A stretch of DNA of 64,000 nt from Chloroflexota bacterium (lineage in GTDB: Bacteria; Chloroflexota; Dehalococcoidia; Lucifugimonadales; Australimonadaceae). Shown in pieces: positions 52,830-61,455 of this stretch. The stretch lies in assembly GCA_009838965.1 (NCBI GenBank), contig VXQP01000073.1:1-64000 (forward strand), written 5' to 3'. Each line of letters starts with the position of its first letter. The first letter of the stretch is position 1. A model generated the notes under the pieces. It saw only the letters and a program-made list of their open reading frames with translations. It ran no database searches and was not told where the DNA came from. Position numbers and translations under genes: made by a program.

Positions 52830-53786
52830 ATGGCAAGCATCGTCCTCGGCATCGGCAGTTCGCACGGCCCCTCGATACAGACCGACCCCGTGGGCTGGCC
52901 ACGGCTCGGCGATGCCGACACCCGTGACCCGCGGTTCGACTACCAGTCGCTGCTCGCCAATGCGCCGTCCGACATCGAGGCGCAACTGACGCCGGAGAAG
53001 CAGCGCGAGCGCTACGAGGCAGCCCACGCGGCCATCGGCAAGCTGCGCAGCGCGCTCGACGAGGCGAAGCCCGACGTGCTCGTCGTCATCAGCAACCCTC
53101 ACCGGGTCTGGGCCGACGAGACGCGCGCTGTCTTCGCCGTCATGCGCGCCGAGTCGCTGCCGGTCGCCGAGCGCCAGGACTTCGACCCCGACGCGCGCTT
53201 CCGCACGAACGAGGAGCGCCGCGCGCCCGTCATCAACGACCGCCCCGGCCAGCCGCAACTCGCCGGGCACCTCATTACGGCACTCAACGACGACGGCTTC
53301 GACGTCGGCTGCGGCGACGGCGTGCGCGACGGCCACGCGCTGGACGACGCGTTCGCGTACGCCCACCACTACGTCATGCCGGATGAGACCTTGCCGGTCG
53401 TGCCGTTCATGGTCAGCCGCTACCTGCCGTACCAGGCGAGCGCCGCCCGCTGCTACGCGATGGGCGGAGCGCTGCGCCGCGCCATCGAGTCCTGGGACGC
53501 CGACGCCCGTGTCGCGCTCATGGCGTCCGGCGGCCTCAGCCACCAGATCATCGACGAGGAGCTGGACCGGGGCGTTATCGCCGCGCTGCAGAGCGGCAAC
53601 GCGCAGGCGCTCGGGGCACTCGAGCGCGACCGGCTGAACGGCGCTCCCGGCACGCCGGAGATACTGAACTGGGTGACGGTCGCGGGCGCGATGTCCCCCG
53701 GCACCATGACGCTGCTCGACTACCTCCCGTGCTACCGCTCGATGGCGGGCACCGGCCACGGCCTCACCTTCGGCGTCTGGGGGTAG
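52830..53786 (+). CDS. LigB-family extradiol ring-cleavage dioxygenase
   Basis: A 318-residue class III extradiol dioxygenase catalytic subunit, the family of protocatechuate 4,5-dioxygenase and gallate dioxygenase. The first iron His is in GIGSSHGPSIQ at residue 11, the second in VVISNPHRVW near residue 90, and the general-base-type His in ASGGLSHQI near residue 235. YAHHYVM and VVPFMVSRYLPYQ match LigB beta-strand regions. It lacks a separate LigA alpha subunit nearby. It would cut protocatechuate or a similar catechol acid to the semialdehyde, feeding LigI. A PPOX-like gene follows 21 bases on. Confidence 0.85.
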   Translation: MASIVLGIGSSHGPSIQTDPVGWPRLGDADTRDPRFDYQSLLANAPSDIEAQLTPEKQRERYEAAHAAIGKLRSALDEAKPDVLVVISNPHRVWADETRAVFAVMRAESLPVAERQDFDPDARFRTNEERRAPVINDRPGQPQLAGHLITALNDDGFDVGCGDGVRDGHALDDAFAYAHHYVMPDETLPVVPFMVSRYLPYQASAARCYAMGGALRRAIESWDADARVALMASGGLSHQIIDEELDRGVIAALQSGNAQALGALERDRLNGAPGTPEILNWVTVAGAMSPGTMTLLDYLPCYRSMAGTGHGLTFGVWG

Positions 53787-53807
53787 GCAACAGAAAGGAA
53801 CCCAGCC

Positions 53808-54233
53808 TTGGAACTCTCAGAAGCGCTCCCGTTCATCGAAGCCAACCACTTCGCACTCGTCAGCACCGTCGGCGCAGCCGGACACGCGCAGGCCACCGTC
53901 GTCAGCGCAGGGTTGCTGGACGAGCAGGTGGCATTCGTCTCGCGCGCCGACACGGTCAAGGTGCGGAACGTCCGGCAGAGCGGCCACTGCTCGGTCACCC
54001 TCATCAACCCCGACAACCGCCGCTACGTGACGGTGCAGGGCGCGGCTGCGGTGCACGGCTGGGACAACACGGACGAAGCCGCGCTGCTCGACCTGCTGCG
54101 GCGCGCGTACGGCGCGGCGGGGCGTCCGTCCGACAGATGGGACGACTTCGACGCCTCGATGCGCGAGGAGCAGCGGACCGTCGTGCTCGTCACGCCGGAG
54201 CGCGTCTACGGCAGCCTGCGCCAGCGCGCCTAG
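53808..54233 (+). CDS. PPOX-class (F420/FMN) split-barrel protein
   Basis: A 141-residue pyridoxamine-phosphate-oxidase-fold protein of the F420-dependent class. The pattern FALVSTVGAAGHAQATVV, then RADTVKVRNVRQSGHCSV, then VTVQGAAAVHG, follows the flavin-binding barrel. Such proteins reduce activated double bonds or bind flavin/F420. The start is a TTG with AAAGGAA upstream. It is probably co-transcribed with the LigB-like gene. It overlaps bicupin 3 convergently by four bases. Confidence 0.8.
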   Translation: MELSEALPFIEANHFALVSTVGAAGHAQATVVSAGLLDEQVAFVSRADTVKVRNVRQSGHCSVTLINPDNRRYVTVQGAAAVHGWDNTDEAALLDLLRRAYGAAGRPSDRWDDFDASMREEQRTVVLVTPERVYGSLRQRA

Positions 54234-55492
54234 TCGGACATGACCTCCATCTTCGCGCCCGCCTCGGTGTAGACCACCTCGGGCATCGTCGAGGCCACGC
54301 CGTTCTGCCGCAGCTTTTCCTCGAAGTGCTGCCGCACGTACGGGTCCTCCAGGTGGTAGGGGATCGCGTTGCCGCCGTCCGTGATGTCGGCGTGCTGTCT
54401 GATGAGCTCCCCCTCCTCCGCGAAGTCGTTGGCGCGGTTCCGGCTCGACTCCGGGTTGCCCGGCATCGGGCCCGTGTAGTTGAAGACGCGGAACGGCTCT
54501 TTCCCGACTGCAAAATGCTGGTGGAACCAGTTGGCCGGACCGGGCGCGGCGCTGATGAGCCCGCCGGGCACGTACTCCTGTATCTTGACCAGGTCGCCTT
54601 TGCCGTTCTGCCAAGGCGTCAGGCCGCCCTCGCTGCTCGGCCACGTCCACGAGAAGCCCTCGCCCTTGCAGCAGACGAGCACCGCGCCCGACGCATGTGC
54701 GTGCGCCTTCGCGTAACGCCCGCTGGGATACTCGGCGAGCCATCCCTGGATCATCGTGTTGCCCACCTGGTTCGGAGCGACCCACCGGAAACCGGGGCCC
54801 CGGTTGTTGTCGAGCGGCAGATAGGCGTTCTGGATGTCCGGCAGCAGGTTGGACGTCACCATGGCGCGCCCGCGCACCGGCTGCGGCTCGATCTCGTCGT
54901 TCGGGTTCCAGAAGTCCTCCAGGTTCCCGCCGAGCCGGTCGTCGAAGTTGAACTCGCAGTTGAACACGAAGTTCATGTTCTGGAACGCGTTGATCGTCCG
55001 GGGCGCGGAGTTGACCGCGAGAAGCAGCGCAGGCGCCGACGACGCGTTGATGATGCGGAAGTTGGCATTCAGCGGTATCGCGAACAGGCTCCACGGCTGC
55101 CACTCGAACGCGGTCATCGCCGTATCGCCGTTCCGCCACACCTCAGTGCTGCCACGACCCTCGAGCACGATGTAGCGCTCTTCGTACATCTGGCGCTGAG
55201 GGTGCAGCGCGCCGCGTGGGGGAACCTCGACCACGAACATGCCGGTCGCATTGTTCGTGCCCGTCACCTGGATGTACGTGCCCTTGCCGCCGACCCGCTT
55301 CCATTCGGCGCGCGGCAGTTCGCGAGAGTCGCGCACACCCACGCCCTTGAAGACAGGGATGCCCTCCGACCGCTGGAACTTCTCCCACGCCGTCGCCAGC
55401 CGCACCGTGTAGCTCGTGCTGCCGCCTTCGCCTTCCTTATGCCATCCGGCGCGCTGATTGCCGGTCGGTTCCACGTACCTCGGTTCCGTCAT
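54230..55492 (-). CDS. bicupin protein 3, putative 3-His dioxygenase
   Basis: A 420-residue double cupin closely related to bicupin 2 (shared MYEE then GRGSTEVW; WFHQHF; STMPE tail). The C-terminal barrel has KAHAHASGAVLVCCKGEG and NWFHQHFAVG, again three His. The N-terminal barrel has none (QRQMYEERYIV). GAGGAG before the ATG at 55492 sets the start; further upstream the frame runs through a palindromic repeat. Its divergent and convergent neighbours are dioxygenase-type genes, consistent with a ring-opening role. Substrate unknown. Confidence 0.75.
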   Translation of the reverse strand: MTEPRYVEPTGNQRAGWHKEGEGGSTSYTVRLATAWEKFQRSEGIPVFKGVGVRDSRELPRAEWKRVGGKGTYIQVTGTNNATGMFVVEVPPRGALHPQRQMYEERYIVLEGRGSTEVWRNGDTAMTAFEWQPWSLFAIPLNANFRIINASSAPALLLAVNSAPRTINAFQNMNFVFNCEFNFDDRLGGNLEDFWNPNDEIEPQPVRGRAMVTSNLLPDIQNAYLPLDNNRGPGFRWVAPNQVGNTMIQGWLAEYPSGRYAKAHAHASGAVLVCCKGEGFSWTWPSSEGGLTPWQNGKGDLVKIQEYVPGGLISAAPGPANWFHQHFAVGKEPFRVFNYTGPMPGNPESSRNRANDFAEEGELIRQHADITDGGNAIPYHLEDPYVRQHFEEKLRQNGVASTMPEVVYTEAGAKMEVMSD

Positions 55493-55522
55493 TGCGTCTC
55501 CTCTCCTCTGCACGACTCTGTC

Positions 55523-55542
55523 ATTCCCGCGAAGGCGGGAAT
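55523..55542. repeat. dispersed palindrome, family A copy 2
   Basis: ATTCCCGC-GAAG-GCGGGAAT, preceded by GTC and followed by CTCG. It lies in the leader of bicupin 3, 30 bases above its start, and after the VOC gene. Confidence 0.85.
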
Positions 55543-55572
55543 CTCGCAGCCCTTCAGTTGGTTCAGTGCGGA

Positions 55573-56052
55573 CTACCCCTGCGCGCCGACCGTTACGTCG
55601 CGTATCTGTTTGAGGATGTCGTCGTCGCTCTGCGTAACATCTATCTCGGCGCGGAACGGCTGCGGCCACTCGACGGGCAGGCTGTAGTAGATCTCCAGCC
55701 GGTTGTCCTCCGGATCGCGGAAGTAGACGCTCGCCGTGTTGCCGTGCGTGACGACCGAATCGATCTGTACCCCGTCCTCGACGAACCGGTTGTGGAACTC
55801 GCGCACGTCCTCGACGCTGTCCACGTGGAACGACACTTGCTGCACGACTTTCACGTCGCCGTCGCCGGTCCTGCCCGGCATCAGGAGCAGTTCATGGTGC
55901 TCCTCACCCGGCCTCGCCGACAGGAACACCATCCCCCGCTCCGTGCTCTCGTCCGTCACCGTCATGCCGAGCACGCGCGTGTAGAAGTCGCGCATCGCCG
56001 CTACGTCATTCACGAACAGACCTACGTGCCCAAGCGATGTCACCTTCGCCAT
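55573..56052 (-). CDS. VOC-family protein, type I extradiol dioxygenase-like
   Basis: A 159-residue vicinal-oxygen-chelate protein. The first metal His is in LGHVGLFVND, the second in EEHHELLLMPG, and the closing Glu in NRLEIYYSLP, as in catechol 2,3-dioxygenase-like and fosfomycin/glyoxalase relatives. One domain pair only, so it would dimerise. GGAGG at seven bases supports the ATG at 56052 over the adjacent GTG. Substrate unknown; ring cleavage is plausible from the neighbours. It is followed by bicupin 3 on the same strand. Confidence 0.8.
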   Translation of the reverse strand: MAKVTSLGHVGLFVNDVAAMRDFYTRVLGMTVTDESTERGMVFLSARPGEEHHELLLMPGRTGDGDVKVVQQVSFHVDSVEDVREFHNRFVEDGVQIDSVVTHGNTASVYFRDPEDNRLEIYYSLPVEWPQPFRAEIDVTQSDDDILKQIRDVTVGAQG

Positions 56053-56075
56053 CACAACACCTCCGAGTATTCGTC

Positions 56076-56095
56076 ATTCCCGCAAAGGCGGGAAT
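56076..56095. repeat. dispersed palindrome, family A copy 3
   Basis: ATTCCCGC-AAAG-GCGGGAAT in the gap between the VOC and GNAT genes, preceded by CGTC. The remainder of that gap (to 56205) shows no gene. Confidence 0.85.
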
Positions 56096-56205
56096 CCAGA
56101 GTGGTCGGCAGGCTACACCTGCTCACATCCCATGGCAGTTCGTGGTCGAGCTACGAATCCCCATGAGAGTAATCGGCAGCACGCCTGCCGCGCAACGCCG
56201 CACTA

Positions 56206-56694
56206 TCAGTCCACGCGACGGCCCATGAAAACGACGTCGCACTCAACCTCGTCCAACTCCACTGCGCGCGACATGAGACCCCATCGTTCGAACCCGAAGC
56301 GCCGGAACAGTGCGAGGCTCGGCTCGTTATGGCCGAAGATGATGCCTATGAGCACACGCAGCCCCAGCGCGGGAGCTTCAGCGATGGCCGTTTCCAGCAG
56401 CGCCGCGGCCACGCCCTGCCGCTGGTGCGCAGGCGCGATATACACGCTGACCTCCGCAGTGATGTCCCACGCCGGGCGGTCGTAGAACGTGCCGAGACTC
56501 AGCCAGCCCGCGACCTCGCCGTCACGTTCGTCGACCCATAGCGGGTGGCGGGCGGGCGTGTGGGCCGCGAACCAAGCGCGCCGCGACTCGACGGTGACCG
56601 GCTCGAAGTCTCCCGTCGCCATGCGGCTGGGCACGGCCGCGTTATAGATGGCGACAACGGCGGGCAGGTCGGCCTCGGTGGCGATGCGTATCAT
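56206..56694 (-). CDS. GNAT acetyltransferase, Pat/Bar-like
   Basis: A 162-residue acetyltransferase of the phosphinothricin-N-acetyltransferase-like group. IYNAAVPSRMATGDFEP is the N-terminal substrate region, HQRQGVAAALLETAI the acetyl-CoA pyrophosphate loop, and FRRFGFERWG the C-terminal motif. The start codon is followed by IRIATEADLPAVV, typical of GNATs. It is a lone gene; family B inverted repeat lies in its leader. Substrate unknown. Confidence 0.85.
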   Translation of the reverse strand: MIRIATEADLPAVVAIYNAAVPSRMATGDFEPVTVESRRAWFAAHTPARHPLWVDERDGEVAGWLSLGTFYDRPAWDITAEVSVYIAPAHQRQGVAAALLETAIAEAPALGLRVLIGIIFGHNEPSLALFRRFGFERWGLMSRAVELDEVECDVVFMGRRVD

Positions 56695-56709
56695 GCGCTG
56701 GGGAGCATC

Positions 56710-56811
56710 GTCATTCCGAGCGGAGCACGGCGGAGTCGAGGAATCTCTCGGCAGGCACCTGCGCTCCCAAACCTCCCGTGAGAGGTGCTTCGACTTCGCT
56801 CAGCATGACAT
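56710..56811. repeat. imperfect inverted-repeat element, family B
   Basis: Arms GTCATTCCGAGCGGAGCACG... (56710-56750) and its imperfect complement ending TTCGCTCAGCATGAC (56778-56811) surround a ~27-base centre. This is the GTCATTC...AGCATGAC repeat type often seen in environmental genomes. It lies between the GNAT start and the end of the next gene; folded it would make a long hairpin. Confidence 0.75.
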
Positions 56812-56820
56812 ATCCCTGTC

Positions 56821-57378
56821 TCACTCTGATGATGCCTGTGCCAGCAGGTCGCGGGAGTCGAAACCGCCTTCCAGTATCCCGAAGATGATCTCCCACACGC
56901 CGCCCCGGTTCACGAGGCAGGGTACCTGGTGGTTCTGGTCCGGACTCTGCCAGACCGTGCCCGGAAACACGAGTGCGTACCGCTCCAACCCCTCTGGTAT
57001 CCCGTTCGGGTGCTCCATCAGGTACTCGGCCTGGCGCTGCCCCAACAGGCCATTGATGCCCAGGATGAGCTCTACCATCGGCTCGCCGATGAGGTCCTCC
57101 GACCCTTCGGGGAACTCGCCGCCGCGGATGTTCGCCCCTGCAACCACCGGCATCTCCGGGTCATCCCGCACGAGCGTCCAGCCTTCGTCTGCCTTGTCGT
57201 TCCGCAGGCGGGCAGGGCCGGCGGCTGCGGCCGAACCTCCCAGCGCGCCTGCAAGCGTCTCGCGCAGCCCTGCGGGGTCGTCCACCCACGCCTGCGCGGC
57301 CTCTTCATCTATGTCCGGCGGAAGCGCGGCGGTCACTGCCCCCGCGAACTCTAGGTACCAGCCGGGGACCTCTGCCAT
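56821..57378 (-). CDS. conserved-looking protein of unknown function
   Basis: A 185-residue soluble, acidic protein I do not recognise. It opens VPGWYLEFAGAVTAALPPDI, contains an Ala/Gly-rich middle, and closes FPGTVWQSPDQNHQVPC then EIIFGILEGGFDSR. No transmembrane segment, signal or metal motif is evident, but a single Cys and several conserved-looking Trp and aromatic positions suggest a real folded protein. Downstream of its stop lies repeat family B. It is the lone gene on this strand before the GMC gene starts divergently. Confidence 0.55.
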   Translation of the reverse strand: MAEVPGWYLEFAGAVTAALPPDIDEEAAQAWVDDPAGLRETLAGALGGSAAAAGPARLRNDKADEGWTLVRDDPEMPVVAGANIRGGEFPEGSEDLIGEPMVELILGINGLLGQRQAEYLMEHPNGIPEGLERYALVFPGTVWQSPDQNHQVPCLVNRGGVWEIIFGILEGGFDSRDLLAQASSE

Positions 57379-57554
57379 TCCGTTACCTCCCGGTTCAGGC
57401 GCGCTGTCGCTGCCGCGCCATCCACCGGGTGAGTATCAGCCAGCGCCCGGTTGCAGGGCAAGCGCGGGCAGCCCCCTGTGGTTCCGTAAAAGCCCCCAAC
57501 AGGAGTATGATTCCACTTGGTGTAATTTCGGACGACAACTGAGCAGGAGGCGGC

Positions 57555-59075
57555 ATGACCCAGAGGCGCTACTACGACGTAATCGTGATCGGCGGGGGCT
57601 CGGCGGGGTGCGTGGCCGCGTCCCGGCTCTCCGAGGACCCCAACCGGCAGGTGCTGCTGCTCGAGGCGGGGCCTGACCCGCAGCCGCTGCCCGGGATCAT
57701 CGCCGACGGACGCAGCAACAACCGCCCCATCCTCGAGTCCGAGTACGTCGTCATGTACCCCACCAAGCGCAAGATCGACGGCAGCGAGTACTACCCCCTC
57801 AGTGGACGCATCCTCGGCGGCGGCTCCTCCGTCAACATGATGGGCGTCGCCCGCCCCATGCAGTACGACCTCGACCGCTGGGAGTCGCTCGGCAACCCTG
57901 GCTGGTCGTACGAGGACTGCCTGCCTATCCTCAAGCGCATCGAGACCGACGAGGACTTCGGCGACCAACCCCACCACGGCAACGAGGGCCCGCTCACCGT
58001 GAAGCGCCGCATCGACTTCGAGGAGGAGCTTGCTCCCCCGATGCAGGCGTGGGTCGACCGTGCGAAGTCCCTCGGCTACCCCGTCATGAAGGACGGCAAC
58101 GGTCCTGAGCGCGCGGGCATCGTTGCGTCCGCCAGCAACGTGAAGGACGGCATCCGCCAGTCCACCGCGGTCGCCTATATCGGCCAGGCGCGCGGCAGAA
58201 GGAACCTGCACATCGTCGCGGACGCGCCGGTAGTGTCGCTCAAGCTCAACGGGCGCAGGGTAGAGGAGGTGCTCTACGAGCAGGGTGACGAAGTCTACTC
58301 CGCCTCTGCCGACACCTTCATCCTCAGCGCGGGCACCTACCACAGCCCGCAGATACTGATGCTCTCCGGCATCGGCCCCATCGGTGAGCTGGAGCGCCTC
58401 GGCATCCGCGTCACGCATGCCCTCGAAGGGATAGGGCGCAACTACCAGGACCACGCCGCCGTCAACATGACGTTTGAGGGCAAGACGGACTACACGCCGG
58501 ACTGGGTCGTCTCGGGCTTCCAACTCGTTTACAAGAGCGACCCCAGCCTGCCGACCGGCAACTTCCACATCTACATGCGCGCGCCCGTCGGCGTCGAGGG
58601 CCTCAAACCCATGATGCCCGTGGCGATGAACCTCGTCGAGCAGCGCTCGCGGGGACGCATCTACCTCGCATCCACCGACCCCCATGAGCTCCCCATCGTG
58701 GACGACGGCATGCTCCAGCACCCGGACGACATGGAGGCAGTGCGCTCCGTGATGAACTTCATGTACGAGTTCATGCAGGACGACCTCATGCGCCCCTTCT
58801 ACGGCGACCTCATCCTCCCGACGATGGACGAGGACTGGGTCGAGTTCGCCCAGTCCACCTACGACAGCCACCACCACGGCTCCGGCACCTGCAAGATGGG
58901 CCCCGCGGGGGATCCGATGGCCGTCGTTGACAGCCGCCTCAAGATGCACGGCGTCGATAACCTCTACGTCGCTGACGCCTCCGTCATGCCCGTTGTCCCG
59001 CACTCCGCCACGAACGTCTCCTGCATCATGATCGGCGAGCGCGTGTCGGACTTCGTCCGCGAGGCGGGCAGGTAG
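57555..59075 (+). CDS. GMC-family FAD oxidoreductase
   Basis: A 506-residue glucose-methanol-choline oxidoreductase. The FAD-binding site is VIGGGSAGCVAASRLSED, the ribosyl/ADP contact LLLEAGP, and the second signature GRILGGGSSVNMMGVAR. The catalytic region has HHHGSGTCKMGP and the C-terminal VPHSATNVSCIMIGER, giving His and Asn in the active site. It oxidises an alcohol, often aromatic or sugar. CAGGAGG precedes the ATG. A VOC gene starts four bases after its stop. Confidence 0.92.
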   Translation: MTQRRYYDVIVIGGGSAGCVAASRLSEDPNRQVLLLEAGPDPQPLPGIIADGRSNNRPILESEYVVMYPTKRKIDGSEYYPLSGRILGGGSSVNMMGVARPMQYDLDRWESLGNPGWSYEDCLPILKRIETDEDFGDQPHHGNEGPLTVKRRIDFEEELAPPMQAWVDRAKSLGYPVMKDGNGPERAGIVASASNVKDGIRQSTAVAYIGQARGRRNLHIVADAPVVSLKLNGRRVEEVLYEQGDEVYSASADTFILSAGTYHSPQILMLSGIGPIGELERLGIRVTHALEGIGRNYQDHAAVNMTFEGKTDYTPDWVVSGFQLVYKSDPSLPTGNFHIYMRAPVGVEGLKPMMPVAMNLVEQRSRGRIYLASTDPHELPIVDDGMLQHPDDMEAVRSVMNFMYEFMQDDLMRPFYGDLILPTMDEDWVEFAQSTYDSHHHGSGTCKMGPAGDPMAVVDSRLKMHGVDNLYVADASVMPVVPHSATNVSCIMIGERVSDFVREAGR

Positions 59076-59079
59076 GGTC

Positions 59080-59511
59080 GTGCCTGACGCAGCGGCCCCG
59101 AAGGGCTACGTCGTCCCCGGCATGACCTACCGCGACGCGCCCGCCGCCATTGACTGGCTCTGCGACGTGCTGGGCTTCGAGCGCCACCTCGTCGTGCCGA
59201 ATGGCGAAGGCGGCATCGCGCACGCGCAACTGACGTTCGGCAACGGCATGGTCATGCTTGGCTCCGCCAGGGAAGACGAAGGGACTATCGTCTTTCCCGC
59301 CGAGCCCGGCGGCAGGCTCACGCAGGCGAACCTGGTCGTCGTCACCGACATCGAGGCGCATTACGAGCGCGTCAAGGCCGCGGGCGCGAACATCGTCATG
59401 GAGCTGGAGGAGCAGTTCTACGGCGGCAGCCTCTTCGCCGTCCGCGACCCGGAGGGCCACCTCTGGCACGTCGGCTCTTACGACCCCTGGGCCGAGCCGG
59501 AGCAAGGGTAG
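59080..59511 (+). CDS. VOC-family protein, PhnB/glyoxalase-like
   Basis: A 143-residue VOC protein. It has GMTYRDAPAAIDWLCDVLGF at the start, then AQLTFGNGMVMLG, a central TQANLVVVTDIEAHYERV strand pair, and a closing FAVRDPEGHLWHVGSY. Metal-site residues are reduced compared with extradiol dioxygenases, so it may bind rather than cleave. GTG start; translated after GMC with a four-base gap, so co-expressed with it. Confidence 0.85.
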   Translation: MPDAAAPKGYVVPGMTYRDAPAAIDWLCDVLGFERHLVVPNGEGGIAHAQLTFGNGMVMLGSAREDEGTIVFPAEPGGRLTQANLVVVTDIEAHYERVKAAGANIVMELEEQFYGGSLFAVRDPEGHLWHVGSYDPWAEPEQG

Positions 59512-59525
59512 GGGAGAAGAGCCCC

Positions 59526-60308
59526 CTACGTCTCCATCAGCCCGCGCTCGGACGGGAAGAGCGCCAGCAAGCCACCGTCCACGTTGATGTTCTCCCCCGT
59601 GACGAACGCCGACATCGGGGAGGCCAGGAATAGCACCGCTCCCGCTTGGTCGGACGGCTGGCCCCACCTGCCGAGCGGTATGTTCTTCGGCTTCGCTGCA
59701 CGCGGCGCTGTGCTGCCGCCGGGCGTCGTGCCACGGTTGTCGCCGGTCTGCGTCGGCGTGATGGAGTTCACGCGGATGCCGTAAGGGGCTAGCTGTATCG
59801 CCATTGTGCGCGTCATCTGCAGCACTGCGCCCTTCGACGCAGAGTACGCGATGAACCCCGCCTTGCCACGGTGACCGGTCGTCGAGGCCGTGTTCACGAT
59901 GGCGCCGCCCTCGCCCTGCGCCACCATCCGACGCGCTGCCTGCTGGCTGCACAGCATCGTCCCGTCCATGATGACGGACTGCACCCACTTCCACTTCTCG
60001 TACTCGATGTCCAGCAGTCCCGCCTCGTTGTTGACGGCGGCGTTGTTCACCAGGATGTCGACGCGCCCGTACTCCTCATCGACACGTTGGAACAGGTCTT
60101 CCACCTGCTCGGGGGACGAGATGTCCGAGCTGAAGCCTATCGCCTCGCCGCCTTCCTCGCGGACCGATGCGGCCGCCACGTCGGCGCGGTCGTCGAGGAA
60201 GTCCACGCATACGATCTTCGCGCCCTCCCGCGCCAGCGTCCGACAGATCTCGCCGCCGATGTTCGGCCCACTGCCCGTTACGACCGCAACCTTGCCTTCC
60301 AAAAGCAT
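59526..60308 (-). CDS. short-chain dehydrogenase/reductase
   Basis: A 260-residue SDR. The cofactor-binding motif TGSGPNIGGEI is near the N terminus, NNAAVNN near residue 90, and the catalytic Ser/Tyr/Lys in STTGHRGKAGFIAYSASK. The C-terminal tail FVTGENINVDGG is standard. It oxidises or reduces a hydroxyl group of an unidentified substrate. It lies between the GMC/VOC pair (convergent) and the LigJ-like gene (divergent). Confidence 0.92.
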   Translation of the reverse strand: MLLEGKVAVVTGSGPNIGGEICRTLAREGAKIVCVDFLDDRADVAAASVREEGGEAIGFSSDISSPEQVEDLFQRVDEEYGRVDILVNNAAVNNEAGLLDIEYEKWKWVQSVIMDGTMLCSQQAARRMVAQGEGGAIVNTASTTGHRGKAGFIAYSASKGAVLQMTRTMAIQLAPYGIRVNSITPTQTGDNRGTTPGGSTAPRAAKPKNIPLGRWGQPSDQAGAVLFLASPMSAFVTGENINVDGGLLALFPSERGLMET

Positions 60309-60455
60309 CGCCGTCCTCCTGCAACGTACGAGTACATCCCGCGCCTACCGGCGCAGGCCGCATCCTACCATCGTCACAGGGTCGCCGCGCGCCATGCCCC
60401 ACCCCGTGCTAGTATCGCTTGGAATGCACTAATGAGACTACAGGAGGAGGGCCAC

Positions 60456-61448
60456 ATGATCATCGACATCCACGGACACCTGAACGCGCCGCCTGAACTC
60501 TACGCGTACAAGGCCGGGTTGCTCTCGAGCCGGGGGGCCTACTCACACTGGGGCGGCATACCGGATGAGAAGCTGCGGGCCGTCGTGGAGAACCACATAT
60601 CGACGGTGCTGGACGTCGTCGGCACAGACATGCAGTTCCTGTCGCCGCGCCCGTTCCAGTTGATGCACTCGGAGAAGCCGGGCAGGCTCGTCGAAGCGTT
60701 CTGCCGCGCCAACAACGACCTCATCGCGAAGACCGTTGAGATGTACCCGGACCGCTACCAGGGCGTCGCCGGGCTACCGCAACTCCACGGCGAGTCCGTG
60801 GACGTCGTCCTCGAGGAGGTCGACCGCTGCGTCAACGACCTCGGCTTCATCGGCATCATGATTAACCCCGACCCGTCGGAAGGGCTCGACAACGACACGC
60901 CGCCGATGGGCGACGAGTACTGGTACCCGCTCTACGAGCGCATGGTGAAGTACGACGTGCCGGCCTTCGTGCACTCCGCCTCCTGCAAGAACGTCCGCGA
61001 GTCGTACACTGGCCACTTCATCACGGAGGAGAGCATCCAGACCGTCTCGATCTGCGACTCCACCCTGTACGACGACTTCCCGACGCTGAAGATCATCATG
61101 TGCCACGGCGGCGGCTCCATCCCGTACCAGATAGGGCGGTGGCGCGCGCTCCGTTGGCGGCAGCCCAACGTCAAGCCGTTCGACGAGAGCCTGCGCCAGC
61201 TCTATTTCGACTCCGTCCTCTACAACAAGGAGGGGCTGGAGCTGCTGTTCAAGGTCGTGGGAACGGACCGCTGCATGTTCGGCACCGAGCGGCCCGGCAC
61301 CGGCTCGTCGAAAGACCCCAACACCGGCCTCTGGCTCGACGACCTCAAACCCGTCATCGAGGACATCGACTGGCTGACCGACGATGACCGTGCCAACGTC
61401 TTCGAGAACGTCGCGCGCGAGTGCTTCCCGCGCTTCGGCGCCGCATAA
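60456..61448 (+). CDS. ligJ: LigJ-like 4-oxalomesaconate hydratase-type amidohydrolase 2
   Basis: A 330-residue TIM-barrel enzyme closer to LigJ than the copy at 20154: MIIDIHGHLN, NDLGFIGIMINPDPSEG, PAFVHSASCKNVRES, IMCHGGGSIPYQIGRWR, and MFGTERPGTG with Glu as the terminal metal ligand. LigJ adds water to oxalomesaconate; a decarboxylase relative is the alternative. CAGGAGGAGG at 60441-60450 places the start at 60456 rather than the ATG at 60432. A terminator follows at 61493. Confidence 0.8.
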   Translation: MIIDIHGHLNAPPELYAYKAGLLSSRGAYSHWGGIPDEKLRAVVENHISTVLDVVGTDMQFLSPRPFQLMHSEKPGRLVEAFCRANNDLIAKTVEMYPDRYQGVAGLPQLHGESVDVVLEEVDRCVNDLGFIGIMINPDPSEGLDNDTPPMGDEYWYPLYERMVKYDVPAFVHSASCKNVRESYTGHFITEESIQTVSICDSTLYDDFPTLKIIMCHGGGSIPYQIGRWRALRWRQPNVKPFDESLRQLYFDSVLYNKEGLELLFKVVGTDRCMFGTERPGTGSSKDPNTGLWLDDLKPVIEDIDWLTDDDRANVFENVARECFPRFGAA

Positions 61449-61455
61449 GCGGACA

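Noticed and set aside
56037-56485. Open frames on the plus strand near the GNAT gene
   Set aside because: They overlap repeat family A and run antisense to the clear acetyltransferase; no ribosome site or family match.
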